From positions 150,857-214,856 of the forward strand of contig NZ_WHOL01000086.1 in NCBI RefSeq assembly GCF_009745975.1: DNA of 64,000 nucleotides. The letters are read 5' to 3'. The translations under genes were made by a program, and so were the position numbers. The notes under the pieces were generated by a model. That model made no database searches. It saw nothing but the letters and a program-made list of their open reading frames with translations, and was not told where the DNA came from. Of the stretch, positions 1-8,574 are shown in pieces (positions within the stretch are counted from its first letter, which is position 1; each line of letters starts with the position of its first letter). This DNA comes from Actinokineospora pegani. GTDB taxonomy: Bacteria > Actinomycetota > Actinomycetes > Mycobacteriales > Pseudonocardiaceae.

Positions 1-2022
1 GCTGTCGAGCGCCGCCTCTGCAGCTTCTGCGAGCAGTGAGAGCAGTGTGGGATCGAGGTCGTCGAGCACCTCGCTGCGATCCACGGTGAGCCTGCGGGGC
101 GACCACTCACCAGTCAGGTTGACGATGACGCCTTTCAGGTCGATCGAATCCCCGGTGCCTACCACCAGTCCGTCGACCAACAATGCGCCGCCCGACCAGC
201 ACCAATGAACGTCCACCCCCGGTGGGGCATGGCCCCACTCGACTGTTGGACCGCTTAGGTCGTGTGTGTCTGCCCCACTCGCCGCCCTTAAGCGAAGGAC
301 CCTGGCGTCCCAAGTCAGAACCGCCTGTCGATTCCGGGCCACAGTGCGGAACTCCGCGATGCGCAGCACCTTCTCAAGAGCCTCGATGCCGTCCCAGAAC
401 TGGTCATCCAGTTTTAGGTAGAGGCGGACTGTTGTTCCTGACTCGGTTCCCTGTTCGGCCACCTTGCTGATTCGGAACAGGTGGCCTGGGCCGAAGATCG
501 TTGCCCGCAGGACAGGCCCCTCCACCCCGTCCTTGCCCATCCGGCACGTCGTCACCACGATCTCCTCGGCGAGCATGAAGTAGCTCAGCACCCCGATCCC
601 GAACCGGCTGTTCGGGTACAGCCGGATGGGCGGGTCAAGCCGGGACCAGTCCGACTGCTCGGCGAGGAAGTCCGGGTGTTCGGCGAAGCGGCTGCCCGCC
701 TGACAGAAGACCCCGCGCAACTCTGTCTCGCCCATGCCGATGCCGTTGTCGCGGCACTCCAGGTAATGGCGGCCATCGGGGTCCACGCCCTGCTCGATCT
801 CGATCGAGCCGTCGTAGGTGTAGGTCGCGGTGCGCACTCGGTCGAGGTGTTCGGTGCGGGCCTTGCGGTAGCGGCAGGCGTCCAGGGCGTTCTGGTACAG
901 CTCGCGGACGGCCAGGTCGCGGTCCTTGTACAGGGCCTCGCCGATGAGGAGTTCGCGGACCCTGGTGGTGTCGAGGGTGAAGCTGGCCCAGCCTGCGAGG
1001 CTGGCGTCGGCTGGGGCGACGCCGTCGGAGGAGAGGCGGGTGGGGAGGGCGGGCATGGGGGCGCCGAGGCCGTCGCGGGTGGCGCGGTGGAGGGCGTGGA
1101 GGAGTTCGTCGGTGCGGGTCACGTGGTCGCGGAGGGCTTCGATGGTGGCGGCGTGGTGGCAGGTGGCGCGGAGGACGGGGATGTGTTGGCCGGACCAGGT
1201 GGCTTTGCGGAGGGTGGTGCGGAGTTGGGCCAGGTCGACGGGGTCGGGGATGGCGAGGTGCTCGGCGATGACGGTGGGGAAGGTGTGGGGCTCGATGGAG
1301 ACCGCGTGCGCCAAGGCGAGGAGCAGGGCGAGGCGGCGTTCACGGACTGGGTGGACGCCGTGGTGGCGGAGGGTGTCCTCGGTGTAGAGGGAGTCCAGGA
1401 ACTCGCGGCCGCCGACGCTGGGGCCGCGGTGGACGGCGCGCAGGAGGCGGCGGACGCGGGTGGGGTCCAGCAGCGGTGAGTCGCCGCAGGCCGCAGTGGG
1501 GTCCAGTTCGCGGCGGGTCAGCCAGCGGTGCAGCAGCCAGGCCTGGATCGGCGCGCCGTCCGGTCCCTCCGACCGGGTGCGCAGGAGCGGGTGGTGGTCG
1601 GCGTGCTCCTCGAACCCCTGCCCCGGGCCCTCGACGACGGCTTCGGCGCGGACAACGTGGTAGACGAGCGGCAGCAGCGTGAACAGCGCGCCCTCGGCGG
1701 CGGACAGCTCCAGCGACCGCTTCCCCAGCAGCCACCCCACGTTGTCGACGAACCGAGTCGGAAGATCCGCGTCGAACCACGGGTCGTCGGCCAGCGCTTC
1801 GGCCAGTTCGGCGTGCGCCCGCTCCAGCGCGGCGGCGATCTCGACGGCCTCGGTCAGCACGGGCTCGGGGTCCGCGACATGCCGCCAGACCCCGGACTGG
1901 GCGACCAGCCGGGGCCACCCGTCCAGGACGGGGGTTCTGCCGTGGTTGATGTACACATCGCCGCGAAGGTCGTTGCCGACCTGGATGTTGATGCCGTCCC
2001 CGTGCGCCGATTGCTCGACCAA
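1..2022 (-). CDS. HSP90-like (GHKL) ATPase domain protein, 3' end outside window
   Basis: 674 codons are visible and the frame runs through the left edge, so the C-terminus is missing. After about 360 residues of mostly helical sequence comes a GHKL/HSP90-type ATP-binding fold: ELYQNALDAC (about residue 375, N-box with the Mg-binding Asn), DNGIGM (about 427) and SRFGIGVLSYF (about 470). The N-terminal stretch GDGINIQVGNDLRGDVYI (residues 9-26) resembles short glycine-rich segments at the start of many actinobacterial NTPases thought to act in biological conflict. Start is TTG at 2020-2022 with GAGGGGG about seven bases upstream; an in-frame TAG lies at 2053-2055. The long preATPase region could be an inactive HD-like domain, as in HSP90-type conflict proteins, but that is inference. 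Its role is unknown. Confidence 0.8.
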   Translation of the reverse strand, partial: MVEQSAHGDGINIQVGNDLRGDVYINHGRTPVLDGWPRLVAQSGVWRHVADPEPVLTEAVEIAAALERAHAELAEALADDPWFDADLPTRFVDNVGWLLGKRSLELSAAEGALFTLLPLVYHVVRAEAVVEGPGQGFEEHADHHPLLRTRSEGPDGAPIQAWLLHRWLTRRELDPTAACGDSPLLDPTRVRRLLRAVHRGPSVGGREFLDSLYTEDTLRHHGVHPVRERRLALLLALAHAVSIEPHTFPTVIAEHLAIPDPVDLAQLRTTLRKATWSGQHIPVLRATCHHAATIEALRDHVTRTDELLHALHRATRDGLGAPMPALPTRLSSDGVAPADASLAGWASFTLDTTRVRELLIGEALYKDRDLAVRELYQNALDACRYRKARTEHLDRVRTATYTYDGSIEIEQGVDPDGRHYLECRDNGIGMGETELRGVFCQAGSRFAEHPDFLAEQSDWSRLDPPIRLYPNSRFGIGVLSYFMLAEEIVVTTCRMGKDGVEGPVLRATIFGPGHLFRISKVAEQGTESGTTVRLYLKLDDQFWDGIEALEKVLRIAEFRTVARNRQAVLTWDARVLRLRAASGADTHDLSGPTVEWGHAPPGVDVHWCWSGGALLVDGLVVGTGDSIDLKGVIVNLTGEWSPRRLTVDRSEVLDDLDPTLLSLLAEAAEAALDS

Positions 2023-2052
2023 GACCGAACCCCCTCGTGAGTCGGCCGAATT

Positions 2053-2739
2053 CTAGTCGCCCTCGATGTAGGCGTGCAGGTGCGCGGACGCCCGCAGCAG
2101 GCCCCTGGACTGCGCGTCCTGGGCCGCTCGCCGCTCCGTGATCGCCAACCTCAACGCCGCCGAGTCACCCGATTCCCGGAGGCCCGCGAGGACCTGGGCG
2201 ATGCGGGCGAACGGGTAGCCCGCCGCGCGCAGGGTCGCGATGACCCGGGCGTCTCGCAGGTCCAGGGCGGTGTAGGTGCGGTAGCCGGTCCCCTTCTCGC
2301 GGGCGGGGTGGAGCAGACCCGCGAACTCCCAGACGCGCAGGGCGGAGGGGCGGATCGATAGGCGGCCGGCGACGTCGCCGATTCGCAAGGGGCCCTGGTC
2401 TTCGGTGGGGGTGTCGGCGACGGCTTCGAGTGCGGCGGCGGTGTCCTCGGTGGCTTGGCGGGCGGCGTGCAGGTCGGCGTGGGCGCGGTCCAGGCGGCGC
2501 AGGGCGGTGGACAGGTCCAGGGCGTGCAGCGAGCGCATGATGGCGGTGGCGGTCTCGCGGCCCGCGGCGGCGTCGAGGGCGCGGAAGGCCAGCAGGGCGT
2601 CGAGGTGTTCGCGGCCGTAGACGCGGTGGCCGGTGGGGGTGCGGGTGGTGGGTGGGAGCACGCCCGCGGCCTCGTGGTTGCGGATCTGCTGGGTGGAGAC
2701 GCCGACGTGGCGGGCGAGGTCGACGGGGCGCAGGGTCAT
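2053..2739 (-). CDS. MerR-family regulator, TioE type with two MerR domains
   Basis: 228 residues with two MerR-like winged-helix units. The first is N-terminal (RPVDLARHVGVSTQQIRNHE, then GHRVYGREHL); the second starts near residue 118 (LRIGDVAGRLSIRPSALRVW, then GYRTYTALDLRDARVI). Doubled MerR domains are typical of TioE-like regulators, named from the thiocoraline cluster, where such a gene accompanies a UvrA-like self-resistance protein. Here too a UvrA-like gene is divergent, with about 100 bp between the starts, so the regulator probably controls that gene and itself. No metal-binding cysteines are seen, which favours a bulky drug or DNA-damage ligand over a metal. Confidence 0.88.
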   Translation of the reverse strand: MTLRPVDLARHVGVSTQQIRNHEAAGVLPPTTRTPTGHRVYGREHLDALLAFRALDAAAGRETATAIMRSLHALDLSTALRRLDRAHADLHAARQATEDTAAALEAVADTPTEDQGPLRIGDVAGRLSIRPSALRVWEFAGLLHPAREKGTGYRTYTALDLRDARVIATLRAAGYPFARIAQVLAGLRESGDSAALRLAITERRAAQDAQSRGLLRASAHLHAYIEGD

Positions 2740-2768
2740 GGGCGCATGCCTACCATGTCGATTTGAGG

Positions 2769-2834
2769 GTTGACCAACGGTCTGGCGGCGATCCGCAGGT
2801 CAACTATTCATCGGCGGTTCAACGATACGGTTGA
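2769..2834. promoter_or_regulatory. Two inverted repeats in the tioE-like/uvrA-like divergent promoter
   Basis: GTTGACC (2769-2775) is repeated in inverted orientation as GGTCAAC (2798-2804), spacer 22 bp. A second dyad, TTCAAC-N6-GTTGAG, spans 2818-2835. Both lie between the divergent starts and are plausible MerR operators. I see no convincing -10 hexamer at the 19-bp MerR spacing, so exact promoters are not assigned. Confidence 0.5.
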
Positions 2835-2838
2835 GGTC

Positions 2839-5112
2839 GTGAATTCAGACAACGCGATTCCCGAGTGCATTCGAGTCGTCGGCGCGCGGGAGCACAACCT
2901 GACCGGGGTCGACGTCGAGATCCCGAAGCGGCGGGTCACCGCCGTGACCGGGGTGTCCGGGTCGGGCAAGTCGTCGCTGGTGTTCGACACCGTGGCGGCG
3001 GAGGGGACGCGGCAGTTCCACGAGACGCTGCCCGCGTTCGTGCGGGGGTTCCTGCCCGGCCAGGGGCGGCCCGCGGTGGACCTGGTCGAGCACCTGCCCG
3101 CGACCATCGCGGTGGACCAGCGGCCGCTGTCGGGCGGGTCGCGGTCGACGGTGGGGACGATCACCGACATCGCGCCCATGCTGCGGCTGCTGTTCTCCCG
3201 GGGCGGGCAGCCGTTCGCCGGGTACTCGGACGCCTTCTCGTTCAACATGCCCGCGGGCATGTGCCCGGCCTGTGAGGGGCTGGGCAGGGTGGTCGGGATC
3301 GACATGGCCGCGTTCCTCGACGAGTCCAAGTCGCTCAACGGCGGGGCGCTGCTGGCGCCGATCTTCGGCATCGGCAAGTACGACTGGGTGGTGTTCGCCG
3401 AGTCCGGCAAGTTCGACATGGACAAGCCCGTGGCCGAGTTCACCGACGAGGAGCGCCGGGAGCTGCTGCACGCGAGCGGCGGCCCGGTGCCGGTGGAGTT
3501 CAAGGGCCAGACGGTCAACCTGACCTACGAGGGCGCGGTGGTGAAGTTCCGCCGACGCTACATCGATGTCGCCGAGGAGAAGAGCGACCGCACCAAGCAG
3601 ATGGTGGCGCGGTACACCACCTCCGTGCGGTGCGAGGAGTGCGGCGGGACTCGGCTGTCCCAGGCCGCCCGGGACTGCGAGATCGAGGGGTTGTCCATCG
3701 CGGACCTCAACGCGATGGAGGCGGACGACCTGCTCGGCACGCTCAAGTCGTGGAGCCTGCCCGAGGTGCAGCCGGTCATCGACTCGGTGGTCGGGCTCGT
3801 CGGGCACCTGGTCGACATCGGCTTGGGCTACCTGAGCCTGGACCGGGCGACGGGCTCGCTGTCGGGCGGGGAGGCGCAGCGGGTGAAGATCGTGCGGCAC
3901 CTGTCGAGCAGCCTCAACGACATGCTCTACGTGTTCGACGAGCCCAGCATCGGGCTGCACCCGCGCGACGTGCACCGGCTGACCCGGCTGCTGCACGCGT
4001 TGCGGGACAAGGGGAACACGGTCCTGGTCGTCGAGCACGACCGCGACGTGATCCTCGCCGCCGACCACGTCATCGACATCGGCCCCGGCGCGGGGGCCGC
4101 CGGTGGCCGCCTGTGCTACTCGGGCGACCTCGCGGGCCTGGCGGCGTCGGGGTCCCTGACCGGCGAGCACCTGTCCACCCGCACGGTCATCAAGTCCGCC
4201 GTGCGCGAGCCGACGGGCACGCTGGCGGTGTCGAACGCCCGCCACCACAACCTGCGCGGGGTCAGCGTCGAGATCCCCACCGGGGTGATGACGGTGGTCG
4301 CCGGGGTGGCCGGGTCGGGCAAGTCGAGCCTGGTCGGCGGGGCGTTCCTGGCCCAGCACCCGACGGCGGTGCTGGTCGACCAGTCCCCGCCCAAGGCCAA
4401 CAAGCGGTCGACGACGCTGACCTTCACCGGGGTCGCCGACGCCGTGCGGACCGAGTTCGCCAAGGCCAACGGGGTGGCGCCCGCCCTGTTCAGTGCCAAC
4501 TCGACCGGGGCCTGCGGCAACTGCGCGGGCCTGGGCGTGGTCACCACCGACCTGGCCAGCTTCGACGCGGTCGCCCAGGTGTGCCAGACCTGCGACGGCC
4601 GCCGCTTCACCGACGAGGTCCTGCGGTACCGGCTGCGCGGGCGCAGCATCAGCGACGTGCTGGAGATGACCGTCGCCGACGGGCAGGAGTTCTTCAAGGC
4701 CAACAAGAAGGTCTCGAAGGTGCTGACGGCGGTGGCCGACGTCGGTCTGGACTACCTGCGCCTGGGCCAGCCGTTGACCACGTTCTCCGGCGGGGAGTGC
4801 CAGCGGGTCAAGCTCGCCCCGCAGCTGCACACCCGGGGCGCGACCTACGTGCTCGACGAGCCGACGACCGGCCTGCACATGGCCGACGTGGGCAGGCTGC
4901 TGGGCGTTCTGGACCGGCTGGTGGACGCCTACGGGTCGACCGTCATCGTCATCGAGCACAACCTGGAGGTGATCGGGCACGCCGACTGGGTGGTCGAGCT
5001 GGGCCCGGAGGGCGGCAGGCACGGCGGGCAGGTGGTCTTCGAGGGCACCGCCGCCGACCTGGCGCTGGCGGGCACCGCGACGGGCGAGCACCTGCGGCGG
5101 TCGGCGCGGTGA
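2839..5112 (+). CDS. UvrA-like ABC ATPase, drug-resistance (TioU/DrrC) class
   Basis: Tandem ABC ATPase of about 757 residues, shorter than true UvrA (about 950). Visible are Walker A GVSGSGKSS and GVAGSGKSS, signatures SGGEAQR and SGGECQR, Walker B with YVFDEPSIGLHP and YVLDEPTTGLH, and paired zinc-binding cysteines (CPACEGLG, CEECGGTRL, CGNCAGLG, CQTCDGRRF). Short UvrA paralogues of this kind protect producers of DNA-binding drugs and do not replace UvrA in repair. Pairing with a TioE-type regulator supports that role, although no antibiotic biosynthesis genes are in the window. GTG 2839 is preferred because the region upstream carries the operator dyads; TTG 2770 is also in frame. The ribosome site is weak, so the transcript may be leaderless. 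Confidence 0.9.
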   Translation: MNSDNAIPECIRVVGAREHNLTGVDVEIPKRRVTAVTGVSGSGKSSLVFDTVAAEGTRQFHETLPAFVRGFLPGQGRPAVDLVEHLPATIAVDQRPLSGGSRSTVGTITDIAPMLRLLFSRGGQPFAGYSDAFSFNMPAGMCPACEGLGRVVGIDMAAFLDESKSLNGGALLAPIFGIGKYDWVVFAESGKFDMDKPVAEFTDEERRELLHASGGPVPVEFKGQTVNLTYEGAVVKFRRRYIDVAEEKSDRTKQMVARYTTSVRCEECGGTRLSQAARDCEIEGLSIADLNAMEADDLLGTLKSWSLPEVQPVIDSVVGLVGHLVDIGLGYLSLDRATGSLSGGEAQRVKIVRHLSSSLNDMLYVFDEPSIGLHPRDVHRLTRLLHALRDKGNTVLVVEHDRDVILAADHVIDIGPGAGAAGGRLCYSGDLAGLAASGSLTGEHLSTRTVIKSAVREPTGTLAVSNARHHNLRGVSVEIPTGVMTVVAGVAGSGKSSLVGGAFLAQHPTAVLVDQSPPKANKRSTTLTFTGVADAVRTEFAKANGVAPALFSANSTGACGNCAGLGVVTTDLASFDAVAQVCQTCDGRRFTDEVLRYRLRGRSISDVLEMTVADGQEFFKANKKVSKVLTAVADVGLDYLRLGQPLTTFSGGECQRVKLAPQLHTRGATYVLDEPTTGLHMADVGRLLGVLDRLVDAYGSTVIVIEHNLEVIGHADWVVELGPEGGRHGGQVVFEGTAADLALAGTATGEHLRRSAR

Positions 5113-5116
5113 GGTG

Positions 5117-5151
5117 CCCGGGTCCGGCCGGGGTCCCCGACCGGACCCGGG
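5117..5151 (+). terminator. Hairpin after the uvrA-like gene
   Basis: Perfect 11-bp stem (CCCGGGTCCGG, 5117-5127, with its complement at 5141-5151) and a 13-nt loop, starting 5 bp after the stop. There is no T-tract, as is common in GC-rich actinobacteria. Confidence 0.7.
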
Positions 5152-5368
5152 TCCCCGCTCCCGACAGGCACAGCTAGTGGTTCGGCTCAGAACGTTCGCC
5201 GTGTACCGGCGTGTCTGGGCGGGGCGCCGGAACGGCCGCGTACTGGATGTACTCGGTCGTTTCGGCAACCCGGTCAGGCGCGTCGTGGGCGGGTCACGTT
5301 CTGGACCGGGCCACTAGTTCACAGGCGACGCACGAAGCGGGCCCAGCGCGGCCGGACACGGTGGGCCC

Positions 5369-7207
5369 ATGACACTCGTCGCCGACCGAGCCGTGCCCAC
5401 CGGCGAGGGCACCCCTCCCCCGCCACCCGACCGCCGGTCGTGGCCGCGCCCGATCGGGCTGGGGGGTGCTGCTGGCGGGCACGGCCGTGCTGTACCTGTG
5501 GGACCTGAGCGCCTCGGGATGGGCGAACGCCTACTACTCGGCGGCGGCGCAGGCGGGTGGGGAGAGTTTGTCGGCGTGGTTCTTCGGGGCCACGGACGCC
5601 GCTGGTGGGGTCACGGTCGACAAGACCCCGGCGTCGGTGTGGGTGATGGGGCTGTCGGTGCGGGTCTTCGGGGCTCAGCCCGTGGAGCGTGCTCGTGCCG
5701 CAGGCGCTCGCGGGCGTCGCGTCGGTCGCGGTGCTCCATGCGGCGGTGCGGCGGACCTCCGGCGCGGGGGCGGGGTTGATCACGGGCGCCGCCCTGGCGC
5801 TGACGCCGGTGGCCGCTCTGATGGTCCGGTTCAACAACCCCGACGCGCTGCTCGTGCTGCTGCTGACCGCGGCGGCCTATTGCGTGGTCCGGGCCCTGGA
5901 CAAGGCGAGTCCGAGGTGGCTGGTGCTCGCGGGCGCGGCCGTCGGGTTCGCGTTCCTGACCAAGATGTTGCAGGCGTTCCTGGTGCTCCCGGCGTTCGCG
6001 CTGGTCTACCTGCTCGCCGCGCCGACGACGCTGGGAAGACGGGTCGGGCACCTGGCCGCCGCGCTCGGCACCGTGGTGGTGGCGGGCGGCTGGTGGATCG
6101 CCGTGGCCGAACTGGTCCCGGCGGGCAGCCGGCCGTTCATCGGCGGGTCGCAGGACAACTCCATCCTCGAGCTCACCTTGGGCTACAACGGGATCGGGCG
6201 GCTCAACGGCGACGAGGTGGGCAGTGTCGGCGGTGGCGGTGGCGGTTGGGGCACCCCCGGCCTGGCCCGGCTGTTCGGCACGGAGATGGGCAGCGGGATC
6301 GCCTGGTTGCTGCCCGCGGCGCTGCTGGCCCTGCTGTGCGGGCTGTGGCTGACCCGCCGCGCACCGATCGCGCCCGGGCGGCGCTGGTCGTCTGGGGTGG
6401 CTGGCTGCTGGTCGCCGTGGCCGTGTTCAGCCTGATGAACGGGATCATCCACCCCTACTGCGCCGTGGCGCTGGCCCCCGCGGTGGCGGCCCTGGTCGGC
6501 ATCGGCGCGGTCGAGGCCCGGCGGCGGCGCGGTCGGGCTGCTCGCGGCGGGCACGGCGATCACCGCCGTCGAGTGCTCGCTGCTGCTGGCCCGCCAACCC
6601 GACTGGTCGCCCTGGCTGCGGCCGGTGGTGCTGTTCGGCGGGCTGACCGCGGCGGTGCTGATCGTGGTGCTGCCCTCGCTGCCCCGGTTCGCCGACCGCG
6701 GCATCGCGGCGTTCGCGTTGATCGTGGTGTTGCTGGCCCCGGGCGCGTACTCGGTGGCCACCGCGGCGCGGTCGCACACTGGCGCGCTGCCGTCGGTCGG
6801 CCCGTCGAGCGGCATGTCCTTCGGCGGCGGGCGCGGAGGCGGGGCGGCCGGTGGACTGCTCGGGCGCGCCGACACCCAGCACCGAGGTCGTCGAGGCCCT
6901 GCGACGGGGTTCGGCGAACCACACCTGGGCCGCGGCGGTGATCGGGTCCAACAACGCGGCGGGCTACCAGCTCGCCGTCGAGCTGCCGGTGTTCGCCCTG
7001 GGCGGCTTCAACGGCACCGATCCCGCGCCCACCCTGGCCGGGTTCCAGCGGATGGTGGCCGACAACCAGGTGCACTGGTTCATTGATGGGCAGTTCCCGC
7101 GCGGCGGCTCCGGCAGCGACGCGGCGCACGACATCGCCGACTGGGTCGCGGCGAACTTCACCGCCATCGAGGTGGACGGCGTGTCCCTTTACGACCTGTC
7201 CGCGTGA
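5369..7207 (+). pseudogene. Glycosyltransferase family 39 gene broken by five frameshifts
   Basis: A second copy of the intact GT39 gene at 8571-10394, recognisable along its whole length but spread over three frames. Alignment to the paralogue places single-base shifts near 5457 (an extra G in a G6 run), 5673 (an extra G), about 6367 (one base lost), about 6510 and about 6850. Conserved blocks survive: YLWDLSASGWANAYY, DKTPASVWVMGLS (the intact copy has DKPPAS), MVRFNNPDALLVLLL, YIHPY-like NGIIHPYCAVALAP, and the C-terminal FALGGFNGTDPAPTLAGFQR. The family uses polyprenyl-phosphate sugars at the outer membrane face. Its stop overlaps the upstream in-frame GTG of the GT2 gene. Either a decaying duplicate or a poorly sequenced stretch; all neighbours are intact. 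Confidence 0.8.
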
Positions 7208-7290
7208 CGCGCCCCACGACCGCGCCGCGCACAGGTCGCGCACAGCCGGACCACACCGCCCACCCAGCGCCCGACCGCAGGCTCATCGTC

Positions 7291-8574
7291 ATGACAGCGA
7301 CTTCGGCTCTCCCCACGCGGCAGGTATCGCCGCGCGCTCCCGTGCGGGTCACCGGACCGGCCCCCGTCCTCGATGTGGTCGTGCCCGTGCACAACGAGGA
7401 GGTCGACCTGGAACCGTGCGTGCGGCGGCTGCACGCCCACCTCAAGGCGCGGTTCCCCTACCGGTTCCGGATCACGGTGGCGGACAACGCCTCCACCGAC
7501 CGCACCGCCGAGGTCGCCGACGCGCTGGCCGAGGAGCTGCCGGAGGTGCGGTCGGTGCGGCTGGAGCAGAAGGGCCGGGGCCGGGCGCTGCACACCACCT
7601 GGCTCGGCTCCGACGCCGAGGTGCTGGCCTACATGGACGTGGACCTGTCGACCGACCTGGCCGCGCTCTCGCCCCTGGTGGCCCCGCTGATCTCGGGGCA
7701 CTCCGACGTGGCGATCGGCTCGCGGCTGGCGCGCGGCGCGCGGGTGGCGCGCGGACCCAAGCGCGAGATCATCTCCCGCTCCTACAACATCATCCTGCGC
7801 GGCACCCTGCGCGTGCGGTTCTCCGACGCGCAGTGCGGGTTCAAGGCGATCCGGTCGGACGTGGCGCGCGCGCTGCTGCCGCACGTGGCCGACACCGGCT
7901 GGTTCTTCGACACCGAACTGCTCGTCCTGGCCCAGCGCGCGGGCCTGCGCATCCACGAGGTGCCCGTGGACTGGGTGGACGACCCGGACAGCCGCGTCGA
8001 GGTCGTCGCCACCGCCCTGGCCGACCTGCGCGGCATCGCCAGGGTCGCGCGCGGGCTGGCCACCGGCGCTATCCCGATCGCCCGGCTGCGCGAACAGCTC
8101 GCCCGCGGCGCCATCAACGTGGACCCGCCGGGGGTGCCGCCCAGGCTGCTGCGCCAACTGGCGCGCTTCGGCGCGGTCGGTGTCGCCAGCACCCTGGCCT
8201 ACCTGGCGCTGTACGTGGTGCTGCGCGGCGGGATCGGCGCGCAGGCGGCCAACTTCGCCGCGCTGCTGGTGACCGCCGTGGCCAACACCGCGGCCAACCG
8301 GCGGCTCACCTTCGGCGTGCGCGGGTCCGGCGGCGCGGCCAAGCACCAGTTCCAGGGGCTGCTCGTGTTCGCCCTGGGCCTCGGCCTGACCAGCGGGTCG
8401 CTGGCGGTGCTGCACGGGCTCGGCGCGCCCAGCCGGGGCACCGAGGTCGTCGTGCTGGTGGCGGCCAACCTCGGCGCGACCATCCTGCGCTTCCTGCTGC
8501 TGCGCGGCTGGGTGTTCCGCCGTGCCGAAGACCGGTCCGTCCTCGAGGAGACGAGTGTGGAGACCGTTCGGTGA
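7291..8574 (+). CDS. Family 2 glycosyltransferase fused to a GtrA-like membrane domain
   Basis: N-terminal GT-A fold like dolichyl/polyprenyl-phosphate mannose synthase: LDVVVPVHNEE, the ADNASTDRT nucleotide-binding segment, YMDVDLSTDL with the DxD-type acidic motif, and DAQCGFKAI. From about residue 290 a GtrA-type domain with four hydrophobic helices begins (LARFGAVGVASTLAYLALY and on). Such fusions load a sugar on polyprenyl phosphate and may flip it for an extracytoplasmic transferase, which fits the flanking GT39 genes. ATG 7291 has GCAGG upstream; an in-frame GTG at 7204 would overlap the preceding stop by 4 bp and add 29 low-complexity residues. Its stop overlaps the GT39 start (GTGA at 8571). 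Confidence 0.88.
   Translation: MTATSALPTRQVSPRAPVRVTGPAPVLDVVVPVHNEEVDLEPCVRRLHAHLKARFPYRFRITVADNASTDRTAEVADALAEELPEVRSVRLEQKGRGRALHTTWLGSDAEVLAYMDVDLSTDLAALSPLVAPLISGHSDVAIGSRLARGARVARGPKREIISRSYNIILRGTLRVRFSDAQCGFKAIRSDVARALLPHVADTGWFFDTELLVLAQRAGLRIHEVPVDWVDDPDSRVEVVATALADLRGIARVARGLATGAIPIARLREQLARGAINVDPPGVPPRLLRQLARFGAVGVASTLAYLALYVVLRGGIGAQAANFAALLVTAVANTAANRRLTFGVRGSGGAAKHQFQGLLVFALGLGLTSGSLAVLHGLGAPSRGTEVVVLVAANLGATILRFLLLRGWVFRRAEDRSVLEETSVETVR

Noticed and set aside
2770..2838. N-terminal extension of the UvrA-like protein from TTG 2770
   Set aside because: The 23 extra residues coincide with the operator dyads and do not resemble the family's N-terminus.
2845..5268. 807-codon open frame antisense to the UvrA-like gene
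   Set aside because: It mirrors the codon bias of the real gene and has no domain; the sense strand encodes two complete ABC domains.
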